The notes beneath the pieces were generated by a model. It was not told where the DNA came from and ran no database searches. It worked only from the letters and a program-made list of their open reading frames with translations. The position numbers and the translations under genes are program-made. From an uncultured bacterium (lineage in GTDB: Bacteria; Planctomycetota; JAJSAM01; JAJVHW01), in assembly GCA_937996235.1 (NCBI GenBank), contig CALKVK010000012.1, positions 62,001 through 126,000 on the forward strand: DNA of 64,000 nt. The letters are read 5' to 3'. Shown one piece after another: positions 34,678-42,902 of this stretch (position 1 is its first letter; each line of letters opens with the position of its first letter).

Positions 34678-36050
34678 GCCCCACCTCCCCGCGGCGCGTC
34701 GCCGCGCGCACGCTCCTCGAACTCGAGCACCGTCGAACCCAGCACGATCTGGTCGCCGGACGCGAGCCGCTGCCGGCGGACGCGCCGCCCGCCGACGGTG
34801 GTGCCCGTGCGGCTGCCGAGGTCCTCGACCTCGAAGCGCGCGCCGACGCGGTGCACGTGGACGTGCTCCGCGTCGATCTCCGCGTCCTTGAACAGGTAGA
34901 TGTCGCACTTCGGCGAGCTGCCGACGGTCGTCGGCGTGCGATAGAGCACGAACGACTTCCCGGCGAGCGGCCCGGTGCGCACGCGCACCCAGGCCTCACG
35001 CGAGAGCTGGTCCACGAGCGCGACGAAGAAGCCGACGCACCCGCCGACCGCGACGAGACCGACGGCCCGGGACGTCTCCGCCCCCGTGAACCACGAGTCG
35101 GTCTGCAGGAAGCGCGAGACGGGATCGAAGAACGCGCCGCCGAGCGCACCCCCGAGCGCCCCGCCGACGAGCGTGTTCCGGAGCTGCGCGCGCGTCGAGC
35201 GCACGAGGTTCATCCCGAGGCCGAGGCCGGCACCGATGCACGCCCAGGCGACGCTCCGGCCGGCCATGAACCCGAGCAGCGCCGGCGCGGACAGGGTGTG
35301 CACGCTGACGAAGCCCCCCGCGCTCGCCCCCTGCAGCACCCACTGCGCGGCGGCCATCGCGAGCCCGGCGGGCACGAACGCGACCGCGCTCGTGACGGCG
35401 GTCAGCGCGGCGCCGATCGCGGCGCGCTCCGCCGCGCGCACCCAGTTGCCCGACGCGGCACCTTCGGCCAGCGCGAGGCCGACGACGATCGCGACGGCCG
35501 TCAGCAGGAACAGCCCGACGCCCACGAAGGTGTCGTCGTCGCCCACGATCTCGGTCGGCTGACCGACACGCTCCGCCGCGAGCGGCCGGATCGCCGCGCC
35601 GATGTGCGTGCCGCCGCTCGCGCCGACGCACAGGATCTCGACGGGCGTGCCGACCTGCACGTCGGCGAGCGACGTGAACGCGGCGCTGCCGTCGGCGCCG
35701 GGCTCGAACGCCACGTCGTCCGGCGGCACGAGCACGTCCCAGCGGCCGACCGTGAGCTGCACGGCCTCGTGGTCTCCCACGGCGAACGGCTCCTCGTTCA
35801 CCAGGTCCACCGTGCCCGCGACGCGCACGGCGTCGAAGAGCTGCGGCTCGAGCAGGAGCCACACGACGAACGCCGCGAGCGCGCCCGCGAGCGGCAGGTA
35901 GAAGGTGCTCGAGAGCAGCAGCGCGCGGAGCGGCGAGACCGGCGGCGGCGCCGGGCGGCGCCCCGTGCGCGCCTTCTCGCGCGCGAGGGCCTCGTCCACG
36001 TCGCGGCGGAAGAGCTCGTCGCGGCCGATGACGATGCGTTCGTCGCTCAC
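34674..36050 (-). CDS. Polytopic membrane protein with C-terminal FHA domain
   Basis: 458 aa. A conserved-looking cytosolic start (ERIVIGRDELFRRD), a first membrane helix at about 43-67, a beta-rich extracytoplasmic segment (about 75-165), then a Gly-rich multi-helix region (about 170-350). The end (about 366-445) is an FHA fold: TTVGSSPKCDIYLF, EHVHV, DLGSRTGTTVGGRRV and SGDQIVLG. FHA domains bind phosphothreonine, but the usual Arg of the GR strand is Ser here and the NG turn is TG, so phospho-binding is uncertain. The GTG start overlaps the JAB gene stop (GTGA). It may couple the Ubl machinery to a membrane signal. Confidence 0.87.
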   Translation of the reverse strand: MSDERIVIGRDELFRRDVDEALAREKARTGRRPAPPPVSPLRALLLSSTFYLPLAGALAAFVVWLLLEPQLFDAVRVAGTVDLVNEEPFAVGDHEAVQLTVGRWDVLVPPDDVAFEPGADGSAAFTSLADVQVGTPVEILCVGASGGTHIGAAIRPLAAERVGQPTEIVGDDDTFVGVGLFLLTAVAIVVGLALAEGAASGNWVRAAERAAIGAALTAVTSAVAFVPAGLAMAAAQWVLQGASAGGFVSVHTLSAPALLGFMAGRSVAWACIGAGLGLGMNLVRSTRAQLRNTLVGGALGGALGGAFFDPVSRFLQTDSWFTGAETSRAVGLVAVGGCVGFFVALVDQLSREAWVRVRTGPLAGKSFVLYRTPTTVGSSPKCDIYLFKDAEIDAEHVHVHRVGARFEVEDLGSRTGTTVGGRRVRRQRLASGDQIVLGSTVLEFEERARGDAPRGGGA

Positions 36051-37348
36051 CGGCCCTCTCCCTGCGGCGGCGGCTGCTGCGGAGTCGGCGGCGGTGCGGG
36101 TGCGTCCGCCGACGCCGGAGCGTCGAGCCGCGCCTGGTACTCGGCGGCGCGGTCGGGGTTGCAGCGGGCCGCGAACGCGAAGTAGCGCTGCGCGAGCACG
36201 AGGTCGCGCTGCGCCTTCGCGGCGTCGCCGAGTGCGGCGCAGACCTCCGCGAGCACCAGCGCCTGGTCGCGCGTCTGGCGCCGCAGCTCCTGCGCGTCCA
36301 CCGCGTCCGCGCGCGCGACCTTCTCGATGCGCGCGAGCACCTCGTCGGCGACGACGCCGCGGTCGGCGAGCAGTTGCACGCGGCGCCGCGCGGCGTCGAC
36401 GCGCGCGGCCACGTCGGCCGCAGGAGTCTGCCCGGCGGTGAGCTCGCCCGCACACCGGGCGAGTTCGGCGAGCGGCGCCTCCAGCTCCTTGCGCCGGGCG
36501 TCCGCGTCGAGCGCCGCCCGGAGAGGGGCGATGAGCTCGAACCGCAGCTCGCGCGCCATCTCCTGCTGGCCGAGGAGCCGCGCCTGCTGCAACTGCAGTT
36601 CCTGGCGCTGCGCCAGGTCCGCCAGACCGCGCCCCGCCCACCACCAGCCGCCGAACCCGCCGAGCAGGAGCAGCACGAGGCCGAACATCGCGAGCGTCGC
36701 GCCGTCGAGACGCTCGGACGGGAGCTCCGCGCGCTGCGCCGGGGGCGCGGCGGCGGCCTGCGACGGTGCAGCGCCCGCGCGCGTCGCGACCTCCTCGGCG
36801 CGCGGGGCGTGCGCACCGTCCCAGATCTGCTCGCGGTCCCCGACGAACCAGCGCCGCACGCGGACGGGCTCGTTGTCGCGCCACGCGAACACGCCGCTCT
36901 CGCGCTTGAGCGGGTCGTAGACGAGCGCGATCTGCGACGGCAGGTTGAAGAAGCTGCGCTGGATGAACTGGTCGCGGTCGGAGAGGAAGATCCCGAAGTT
37001 CGGGTGCGTGTGGTACCAGCCGACGATCTTCGCGCCCGCGTGCTGCTTCTCCATCACGGCGTGGATGTGCTCCCACGTCGCGTGCGTGAAGGTCAGCTCG
37101 GTGCCCTTCTCCTCGGCGTGCAGCGCGTCGATCGTCGCCTCGACGCGCACGTACGCCGACCCGCCCTCGCGGCACACCTGCCCCACGAGCACGCCGCCCA
37201 CCTCGCGCGACGTGTCCGCCGAGCCGTGCTCGACGATGCGGTCGAACGCCGCCTGCGCCACGTGCACGCGGAACTCGTGCCGCACCTTCGGGAACGGCTT
37301 CTCCGGCAGCCCGGACGTCTCGATCCCGCGCGTGTCGACTCCCGCCAC
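36047..37348 (-). CDS. JAB/JAMM-type deubiquitinase-like protein with TM anchor and helical C-terminus
   Basis: 433 aa. The MPN+/JAMM metalloprotease domain spans about residues 22-170: catalytic Glu49 (REVGGVLVG), then H113-T-H115, seven residues, S123 and D126 (HTHPNFGIFLSDRD), a complete zinc-binding set. A membrane helix lies at about 217-240 (MFGLVLLLLGGFGGWWW), followed by a helical, TPR-like C-terminal region (about 250-410) and a Pro/Gln-rich tail. JAMM proteins remove ubiquitin-like modifiers by isopeptide hydrolysis. Here the enzyme domain would lie on one side of the membrane and the solenoid on the other. GTG 37348 has GGAAGGGGG a few bases upstream. It is 29 bp after the E1 gene. 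Confidence 0.93.
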   Translation of the reverse strand: MAGVDTRGIETSGLPEKPFPKVRHEFRVHVAQAAFDRIVEHGSADTSREVGGVLVGQVCREGGSAYVRVEATIDALHAEEKGTELTFTHATWEHIHAVMEKQHAGAKIVGWYHTHPNFGIFLSDRDQFIQRSFFNLPSQIALVYDPLKRESGVFAWRDNEPVRVRRWFVGDREQIWDGAHAPRAEEVATRAGAAPSQAAAAPPAQRAELPSERLDGATLAMFGLVLLLLGGFGGWWWAGRGLADLAQRQELQLQQARLLGQQEMARELRFELIAPLRAALDADARRKELEAPLAELARCAGELTAGQTPAADVAARVDAARRRVQLLADRGVVADEVLARIEKVARADAVDAQELRRQTRDQALVLAEVCAALGDAAKAQRDLVLAQRYFAFAARCNPDRAAEYQARLDAPASADAPAPPPTPQQPPPQGEGR

Positions 37349-37377
37349 GTGACCCCCTTCCCTGCGCGCCGGGCGCG

Positions 37378-38646
37378 TCAGGCCCCTCCCGCGGACGCGG
37401 CGGGGAGCGCGGCGCCGAGCGGCCGCTCGCCCGCGCGCGGCGCGACGTCGCCGAGCACCTCCGCGGCGTCGCCCGCGAGCAGCCACGCCACGGCGTCGTC
37501 GAGACCGCGCCGCGCGACGACCACGTCGAACGGCGGCAGCCCGAGGTCCCCGAGGGTGCGCGCGAGCACCGCGTCGCCGTCGTCCCGCGTGAACGACGAC
37601 GCCACCTCGACGACGCGGTGCGTCCCGCACGCCGGGCACGCCGCGCTGCGCTCCGTGACGGCGCCGAGCACGGCCCGGCCCGGCGCCGAGTCCCCGCACG
37701 CGGGGCACGTGAGACGCAGCACGACGTCGCGCGAGAGCTCGAGCGTCGCGCCCTCGCCGAAGCGCCGCTCCGCGCGCTCGAGCAGCTCGCCGACGGTCGT
37801 CCGCGCGACGCACGCGTCGAGCGTCTCGAGCGCGGCGTACGCGTCGTGCCCCGTGCAGTCGTCGCGCCGCGGATAGCGCGCGCGGCTCCACTCGCTCCAG
37901 CGGCCGTCAAGGTGCAGCCCCTCGCCGACGAGCGCCGCCTCGCCGTGCAGCAGCTTGAGCGCCTCCTGCACCTGCAACGCGCCCACGATCGACGCCGCGA
38001 CGGCGGTCGTCGGCACGTGCCCGCGGGCGACGACGTCGCGCGCGAGCATCGCGCACGAGCGGCGCTCCGCCACCATGCGCCGGTCCACCGCGCTCATCGT
38101 GCACTCGTAGCAGGCGCCGCGCGCGGGGTCGAAGCCGCGCACGATCCCCGAGAGCCCCTCGATCGCGCCGTCGATCCAGACGCGGCCCGTGCGCGCGCAG
38201 GCCGTGTTCACGAAGATGCGCGCCTCGCGGTTGTCCACGCACCCGAGCACCACGTCCGCCCACACGAACACGCCGAGCCCCGCGCCGTGGACGACGTTCA
38301 GCGTCCGCGCGGTCCCGCGCAGCGCGGGGCAGAGCGGCGGCAGCGCCGCCACGGCCACCTCGGCCTTCGGCCGACCCACGTCGGCGTCGCGGAAGAGCAC
38401 GCCGCGGCTCAGGTTCGAGCGCTCGATCGCGTCCATGTCGTAGACGAGCACGGACCCGACGCCCATCAGCGCGAGCGTCTTCAGCGCCTCGCAGCCGAGC
38501 GCCCCCGCGCCGACCACGAGCACGCGCGCGCCGGAGACGCGGCCCTGGTCCCACCAGGGCATCAGGGACTGCCGGTGGTAGCGGTCGTCCGGCGCGTCCC
38601 CCGGACCGCCGCCGCCGAGCTCCGCGCGCGTGACCGTGAGCCGCAC
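37378..38646 (-). CDS. E1-like ubiquitin-activating enzyme (ThiF/UBA3 type) with C-terminal zinc domain
   Basis: 422 aa. Residues 22 to about 235 form the adenylation domain: RYHRQSLMPWW, GAGALG (46-51), YDMDAIERSNLSR (69-81), GRPKAE (91-96) and GCVDNREAR (135-143). A CYEC pair at 179-182 matches the zinc-binding CIEC of the eukaryotic UBA3/SAE2 type, and Cys198 (RRSCAML) is in the position of the catalytic cysteine that accepts the modifier. SIVGALQVQEALKLLHG follows, as in MoeB and UBA3. The C-terminal 180 residues hold two CPACG-type pairs (zinc ribbon) and a domain I do not recognise (LGLPPFDVVVARRGLDDAV). The GTG start is one base after the Ubl stop, so activation of that Ubl is the simplest reading. 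Confidence 0.93.
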   Translation of the reverse strand: MRLTVTRAELGGGGPGDAPDDRYHRQSLMPWWDQGRVSGARVLVVGAGALGCEALKTLALMGVGSVLVYDMDAIERSNLSRGVLFRDADVGRPKAEVAVAALPPLCPALRGTARTLNVVHGAGLGVFVWADVVLGCVDNREARIFVNTACARTGRVWIDGAIEGLSGIVRGFDPARGACYECTMSAVDRRMVAERRSCAMLARDVVARGHVPTTAVAASIVGALQVQEALKLLHGEAALVGEGLHLDGRWSEWSRARYPRRDDCTGHDAYAALETLDACVARTTVGELLERAERRFGEGATLELSRDVVLRLTCPACGDSAPGRAVLGAVTERSAACPACGTHRVVEVASSFTRDDGDAVLARTLGDLGLPPFDVVVARRGLDDAVAWLLAGDAAEVLGDVAPRAGERPLGAALPAASAGGA

Positions 38647-38647
38647 G

Positions 38648-38917
38648 TCAGCCGGCCGTGATCTCGGGCTGGATGCGCAGCGCGTCGTCCGTGCGCACGT
38701 CCTGCTCGCCCAGCGTGCGATCGTCCATGAGCTGCGTGCCGAGGCGGCGATGGTGCAGCTTGTAGCTCATGAGCTGCCCGTCGGGGCTGTGACGCGGCAG
38801 GTGCAGCCGCTCCGCGAGCACCGTCAGGATGCGCTCGACGGCCACGTCGTCGGGCACGGTCACGAGGACGCGCTTGTTCCCCGTCGCGTCCCACACCTCG
38901 AGATTCACGTCCGCCAC
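38648..38917 (-). CDS. Ubiquitin-like modifier (YukD/ubiquitin fold)
   Basis: 89 aa. The beta-grasp pattern is clear: NLEVWDATGNKRVLVTVPDD as the first hairpin, VAVERILTVLAERLHLP as the helix, a LMSYKLHHRRLGTQLMDDRT strand-loop like the K48-to-L56 region of ubiquitin, and DDALRIQPEIT as the last strand. It ends TAG, so the final residue is glycine but preceded by Ala; no GG and no C-terminal extension. It could be conjugated without proteolytic maturation, like ATG12-type modifiers, if the E1 accepts a single Gly. GTG 38917 is supported by GGAGGG six bases upstream. It is the first gene of the nine-gene operon. Confidence 0.88.
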   Translation of the reverse strand: MADVNLEVWDATGNKRVLVTVPDDVAVERILTVLAERLHLPRHSPDGQLMSYKLHHRRLGTQLMDDRTLGEQDVRTDDALRIQPEITAG

Positions 38918-39014
38918 GATCCGCCCTCCTCGGAGGGGCGATTCTGGCGGTCTCCGGAGAGCGTGTCACGCCCCGAATCGGACTGACCTGCCCCGACTCG
39001 GGAGCTGCGCCGCC

Positions 39015-39047
39015 GGCGGCGCGCGGGACCGGGCCGCGCGCGCCGCC
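39015..39047 (-). terminator. GC-rich stem-loop after the M16 peptidase gene
   Basis: GGCGGCGCGCG (39015-39025) pairs perfectly with CGCGCGCCGCC (39037-39047) around an 11-nt loop, 20 nt beyond the stop of the M16 gene. No run of U follows, so if it terminates transcription it is not a canonical intrinsic terminator. It separates the peptidase gene from the Ubl operon, whose promoter must lie in the remaining sequence between about 38918 and 39014; I cannot identify clear -35/-10 boxes there. Confidence 0.45.
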
Positions 39048-39066
39048 GCGGTGCGCGACGCCCGCG

Positions 39067-41952
39067 CTACTTCGTGTCGCCGGGGGCGCCCGCCGGGCCC
39101 TCGCCCGCCGCGCCGTCGCCGCCGGCCGGCGCCTGCACCGGGACCACCGCCACGTCGAAGCGGTTCTCGGGGACGCAGAAGCGCGCGAACACCGTGCGGA
39201 TCGTCTCCGCGTCGATGGACGCGTACGCGGGCGCCATCTCCGCGATGTCGTCGAGCGACTGCCCGCGGTACGCGAGCGTCGCGAGCTTCTGGGTCCAGAA
39301 CTGCGGCTGCTTCAGCGTCTGTCCGAGCATGTTCGCGATCTGCGTGCGGACGACCGTCAGCTCCTGCTCGGTCGGCCCCTCCTTCGCGAACTTCGTCCAC
39401 TCGACGTCGAGGGCGGCCACGAGCGCCTCGGCCTTCGCCGGGTCGCAGGGCGCCTGCGCCGCGAAGAGCCCGAAGCCGGGGAACTCGGTCGCGGGGTTCG
39501 AGCCGGCGCCGATGCTGTAGACGAGACCCTGCTCCTCGCGGATCGAGTCGAGCAGGCGCGTGCTCAGGATGCGCGACGCGAGGAACAGCGGACGCAGGTT
39601 GGCGATGTCGTCGCCGTCGACGCCGTAGAAGCCGTCCACGACGATCGCCTGCTGCGTCTTCGACTCCATCGTGTGGTGCACGTGGATCGGGCCCTTCGGG
39701 CGCTCGAGCTTGCGCAGGTCGGCGAACAGCTCCTTCGAGATGCGCTCGCGCTTCCCGAGCGCGCCGAGGTAGCGCGCCGCGAGGTCGAACGCGCGCTCGG
39801 CGTCGATGTCGCCGACCACGCACACCTCGATCGGCGCCGACGCGCAGATGCGCCGCAGCCACGCCTCGGCGGCCTCGCGCGTCACCGCGTCCACCTGCGC
39901 CTGGTCGAGGGACCGCGTGCGCACCTCGCCGGCGGGGAAGATCGCGTCGGCGAACGTCTCGCCGAACACGCCCTGCGGGCTCATGCCGCGGCGGGCGATG
40001 CCCTGCGTCTGCGCCTGCTTCCACTGCTCGAGCGCCGCCGCCTCGAGCACGGGGTCGGTGAGCATCAGGTAGGCGAGCTGCATGCCCGTCTCGAGCTCGG
40101 CCGGGTCGCCGGAGACGACGAGCGTCAGCGTGTCGGTGCCCGGACCGCCGCCGACGCCGACGCGCTTGCCCGTCATCAGGTCGCGGATCTCGGTGCTCGT
40201 GAGCTTGCTCGTCGCGGGACGGCGCCACGCGAGCGTGCCCGCCTCGGTCAGGCCGCGCGTCGCCGCGGTCTCCTCGATGACGCCGCCCGCGAGCGTGATC
40301 GTCACGGACGCCGCGTTCTTCTGCACGTCCATCGCGCGGTGGTGCACGAGCACGCCGTTCCCGAGCAGCGCCGACGACACCGCCGTCGCCTCGTGCACGC
40401 TCTTCTCGACGTACTCGCCCGCCTTCGGCAGCTCGTCGAGCAGCGCCGTCGCACGCTCCTGCTCCGTCTCGGCCGCGGGCTGCACGTCCAGCGCCGCGAG
40501 GCCCGCGGCGAGGAACGCCTCCTCGGTCGGGATCTCGGCCGAGGCCGGCAGCGTGAGGAGGAACGCCGCGTTCGTGAAGTCGTAGTCGGCGCGGAACTCG
40601 GCCGAGACCTCGCTCGCCGTGATGGTCGGCAGGAGCTTCTGCATCAGCTCGAGCTGCTGCGTCGCCGACGGCAGGGGCTCGCCGGCCGTGAGGCTCGCGT
40701 TGATCTGCATCAGCACGCCGCGCGCGGGCCGCGTCGCCTCGCCCTTGACCGCGGTCTCGGCGCCCGCGAGCAGCGCCGCGCGCGCGTCTGCGAGCTCGCG
40801 GTCCGTGAAGCCGTGCAGGCGGGCGCGCTGCAGGTCCGTGCAGAGCGCCGTGAGCATCGCGGGCCACGCGTCGGCGCGGCCGGACGCGGAGACCGTGGCC
40901 TCGTACGCGGCGCCCGCGAAGTCGCCCTGCGAGCAGTTCGCGCTGAGGAACGGCGCGCGGCCCTCGGCCAGCTCGGTGCCGATGCGCCGGTTGAAGATCC
41001 AGGCGCCGATCGCGTCGACGAGCTCCGCGCGCAGGTCGCCGACCGTGCGGCTCGGGGCGCGCGGCGGCGCGATCGCGAGCAGCGACAGGTCGGCGTCGGT
41101 GATCTCGGCGTCCGTCAGCACGATCGCGCGCGGCGCCTTCGGCGCGACGACGCCGACGGCCCGGTCGGCGGGGGCCGGGACCGTCTTGCCGCGGCCGAAG
41201 CTCTCGCGGATCGCCGCGACCACCGGTTCGGGGTCGCAGTCGCCGACCGCGATGACGGTCATGTTCGACGGCACGTACCAGTGCCCGTAGTAGTCGCGGA
41301 AGTCCTTCTCCGTGACCGCGTTGATCGTCTCGGCCGTGCCGATGGGCAGGCGGTGCCCGAGCGTCGACTCGGGGGCGAGCAGCGGCAGGATCGCCTCCTG
41401 GAGGCGCTGCCGCGCGCCCGAGCGCGTGCGCTTCTCCTCGAGGATCACCGCGCGCTCCGCGTCGATCTCCTTGGGCGTCAGCGTCAGGCCGTACGCGACG
41501 TCGGAGAGGAACAGCAGGCCCTTGCCGAGGGTCTCCGTGGTCGTGTCCGGGAGCGCGAGCTGGTAGGTCGTCTGGTCGAAGGTCGTGAACGCGTTCTGGT
41601 CGCTGCCGAACGAGAGGCCGAGCGACTCGAAGTAGTGCACGACCGTGCCGGGCGGGAAGTGCTCGGAGCCGTTGAACGCCATGTGCTCGAGGAAGTGCGC
41701 GATGCCGCGCTGCGCGTCGGTCTCGTTGAGCGACCCGGACGAGACGTGCAGCCACACCGAGACCTTGCCCTCGGGGTTCGGGCAGCGCTTGAAGACGTAG
41801 CTCAGGCCGTTCTCGAGCGTGCCCGTGACGAGCGCGGGATCGGTCGGGAGCGGCGCGTCGAGCTGCAGCTCGCCCTCGGCGCGGGCCGACGCCGCCCACG
41901 CGACGAGGGCGAAGGCGGAGAGCAGTCGAAGGGTTCGGGACGGACGGTGCAC
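39067..41952 (-). CDS. Secreted M16-family zinc metallopeptidase
   Basis: 961 aa, the size of double-module pitrilysin-type enzymes. Signal peptide (residues 1-25, ending SARA), then the inverted zinc motif HxxEH at 86-90 (GIAHFLEHMAFNGSEH) with the distal Glu in ERAVILEEK. The central and C-terminal modules keep the M16 fold (WYVPSNMTVIAVGDCDP; EEQGLVYSIGAGSNP) without a second active site. Likely a periplasmic peptide-degrading protease. GTG 41952 is chosen for the AGGAGGA four bases upstream. The C-terminus is a Gly/Ala-rich tail (GGDGAAGEGPAGAPGD). Confidence 0.93.
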   Translation of the reverse strand: MHRPSRTLRLLSAFALVAWAASARAEGELQLDAPLPTDPALVTGTLENGLSYVFKRCPNPEGKVSVWLHVSSGSLNETDAQRGIAHFLEHMAFNGSEHFPPGTVVHYFESLGLSFGSDQNAFTTFDQTTYQLALPDTTTETLGKGLLFLSDVAYGLTLTPKEIDAERAVILEEKRTRSGARQRLQEAILPLLAPESTLGHRLPIGTAETINAVTEKDFRDYYGHWYVPSNMTVIAVGDCDPEPVVAAIRESFGRGKTVPAPADRAVGVVAPKAPRAIVLTDAEITDADLSLLAIAPPRAPSRTVGDLRAELVDAIGAWIFNRRIGTELAEGRAPFLSANCSQGDFAGAAYEATVSASGRADAWPAMLTALCTDLQRARLHGFTDRELADARAALLAGAETAVKGEATRPARGVLMQINASLTAGEPLPSATQQLELMQKLLPTITASEVSAEFRADYDFTNAAFLLTLPASAEIPTEEAFLAAGLAALDVQPAAETEQERATALLDELPKAGEYVEKSVHEATAVSSALLGNGVLVHHRAMDVQKNAASVTITLAGGVIEETAATRGLTEAGTLAWRRPATSKLTSTEIRDLMTGKRVGVGGGPGTDTLTLVVSGDPAELETGMQLAYLMLTDPVLEAAALEQWKQAQTQGIARRGMSPQGVFGETFADAIFPAGEVRTRSLDQAQVDAVTREAAEAWLRRICASAPIEVCVVGDIDAERAFDLAARYLGALGKRERISKELFADLRKLERPKGPIHVHHTMESKTQQAIVVDGFYGVDGDDIANLRPLFLASRILSTRLLDSIREEQGLVYSIGAGSNPATEFPGFGLFAAQAPCDPAKAEALVAALDVEWTKFAKEGPTEQELTVVRTQIANMLGQTLKQPQFWTQKLATLAYRGQSLDDIAEMAPAYASIDAETIRTVFARFCVPENRFDVAVVPVQAPAGGDGAAGEGPAGAPGDTK

Positions 41953-42107
41953 GGGATCCTCCTCGCCGGCGCTGCGGCTCGCTCGAACGGGGCACTGTAG
42001 CTGCCCCGCGGCGCGCCCGGGGCATTCGGACGGACACCGCCGGGTGCGAGTACGTTGGATGCCGCCGCCGCGGGAAGCGGTCCCGCGGCACGGAGGAGCC
42101 GGCCCCG

Positions 42108-42887
42108 ATGAAGCTCGCGCACGTCGCGCTGATCGTCGCCACGGCGCTCGGTGCCGGGCTCCTCGCTTGGCGCACCGCCCCCCGGCGCACGCCTCGGCCA
42201 GCGGGCGCGGAGACGGCGCGCGACGCCCTCGAGGCGACCATTGCGCGCGCCGAGTCGCTCGCCACGGCGCGCGACCCGCGCGCTGCGCTCGCGGAGCTGC
42301 GCAGCCTCTCCTCCGAGACCGACCCGCGCGTGACCGCGCTCTTCGTGCGCCTGACCGGCTGCGAGACCGACGAGGTCGCGATCCGCGCGTACGAGGAGGT
42401 CGCGGGACGCCGCCCCGAGGAGTTCCCCGAGCTCGTCCGGCGCCGCATCGAGCAGGGCTCGTGGAGACGGCGCTCGGCGGCCGTCCGCGCCGCCTCTCTC
42501 CGCGCGCTCGGCGCCTACGCGCGCGCAGGGGACCGGCAGGTCTTCTGGGACGCCACACGTCGGTACGCGCCGGACGAGCCGGAGGTCGCGGCGGCGGCGC
42601 TCGACGCCCTCGGCGCGCTGCCGGACCTCGCGGGCGCGCAGGTGCTCGCGGAGTTCGTGGAGCTCGCGGAGCGCGTCGCCGGAACGACCCCGCCGCCGAA
42701 CCGTACGGGCGTCTCCGCAGCCACGCGCGCGAGCTACGACCGCCTGCACGACGTCGCGCTCGCCGCGTTCAACCGGGCGACGGGCGCCGCCTGCGCCGAC
42801 GCCGCCGCGTGCAACGCGTGGTGCGGGGAGCGCTTCCGCGGCGCCGCCCCCCAAGGCGGCGAGCCTCCGGGCGACGACCCGCGCTGA
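42108..42887 (+). CDS. Membrane-anchored helical (HEAT-like) repeat protein
   Basis: 259 aa. An N-terminal hydrophobic segment (residues 5-21) acts as a signal or anchor. The body is paired helices with HEAT-like rhythm (VAAAALDALGALPDLAGAQVL, seen as AALDALGALPDLAGAQV). Four cysteines near the end (CADAAACNAWCG plus one earlier) could form disulfides. No family assigned. GGAGGAG precedes ATG 42108. It is divergent from the M16 gene (155-bp shared region, no clear motif) and convergent with the sulfatase gene. Confidence 0.65.
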   Translation: MKLAHVALIVATALGAGLLAWRTAPRRTPRPAGAETARDALEATIARAESLATARDPRAALAELRSLSSETDPRVTALFVRLTGCETDEVAIRAYEEVAGRRPEEFPELVRRRIEQGSWRRRSAAVRAASLRALGAYARAGDRQVFWDATRRYAPDEPEVAAAALDALGALPDLAGAQVLAEFVELAERVAGTTPPPNRTGVSAATRASYDRLHDVALAAFNRATGAACADAAACNAWCGERFRGAAPQGGEPPGDDPR

Positions 42888-42902
42888 GCGTCGGCTCGGC
42901 CG

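Noticed and set aside
30856..38917. Reading the Ubl operon as a CBASS or other known anti-phage system
   Set aside because: There is no cyclase, nuclease, phospholipase or other effector, and the E2, RING, FHA and protease components are not part of CBASS. A defence role is not excluded but not supported.
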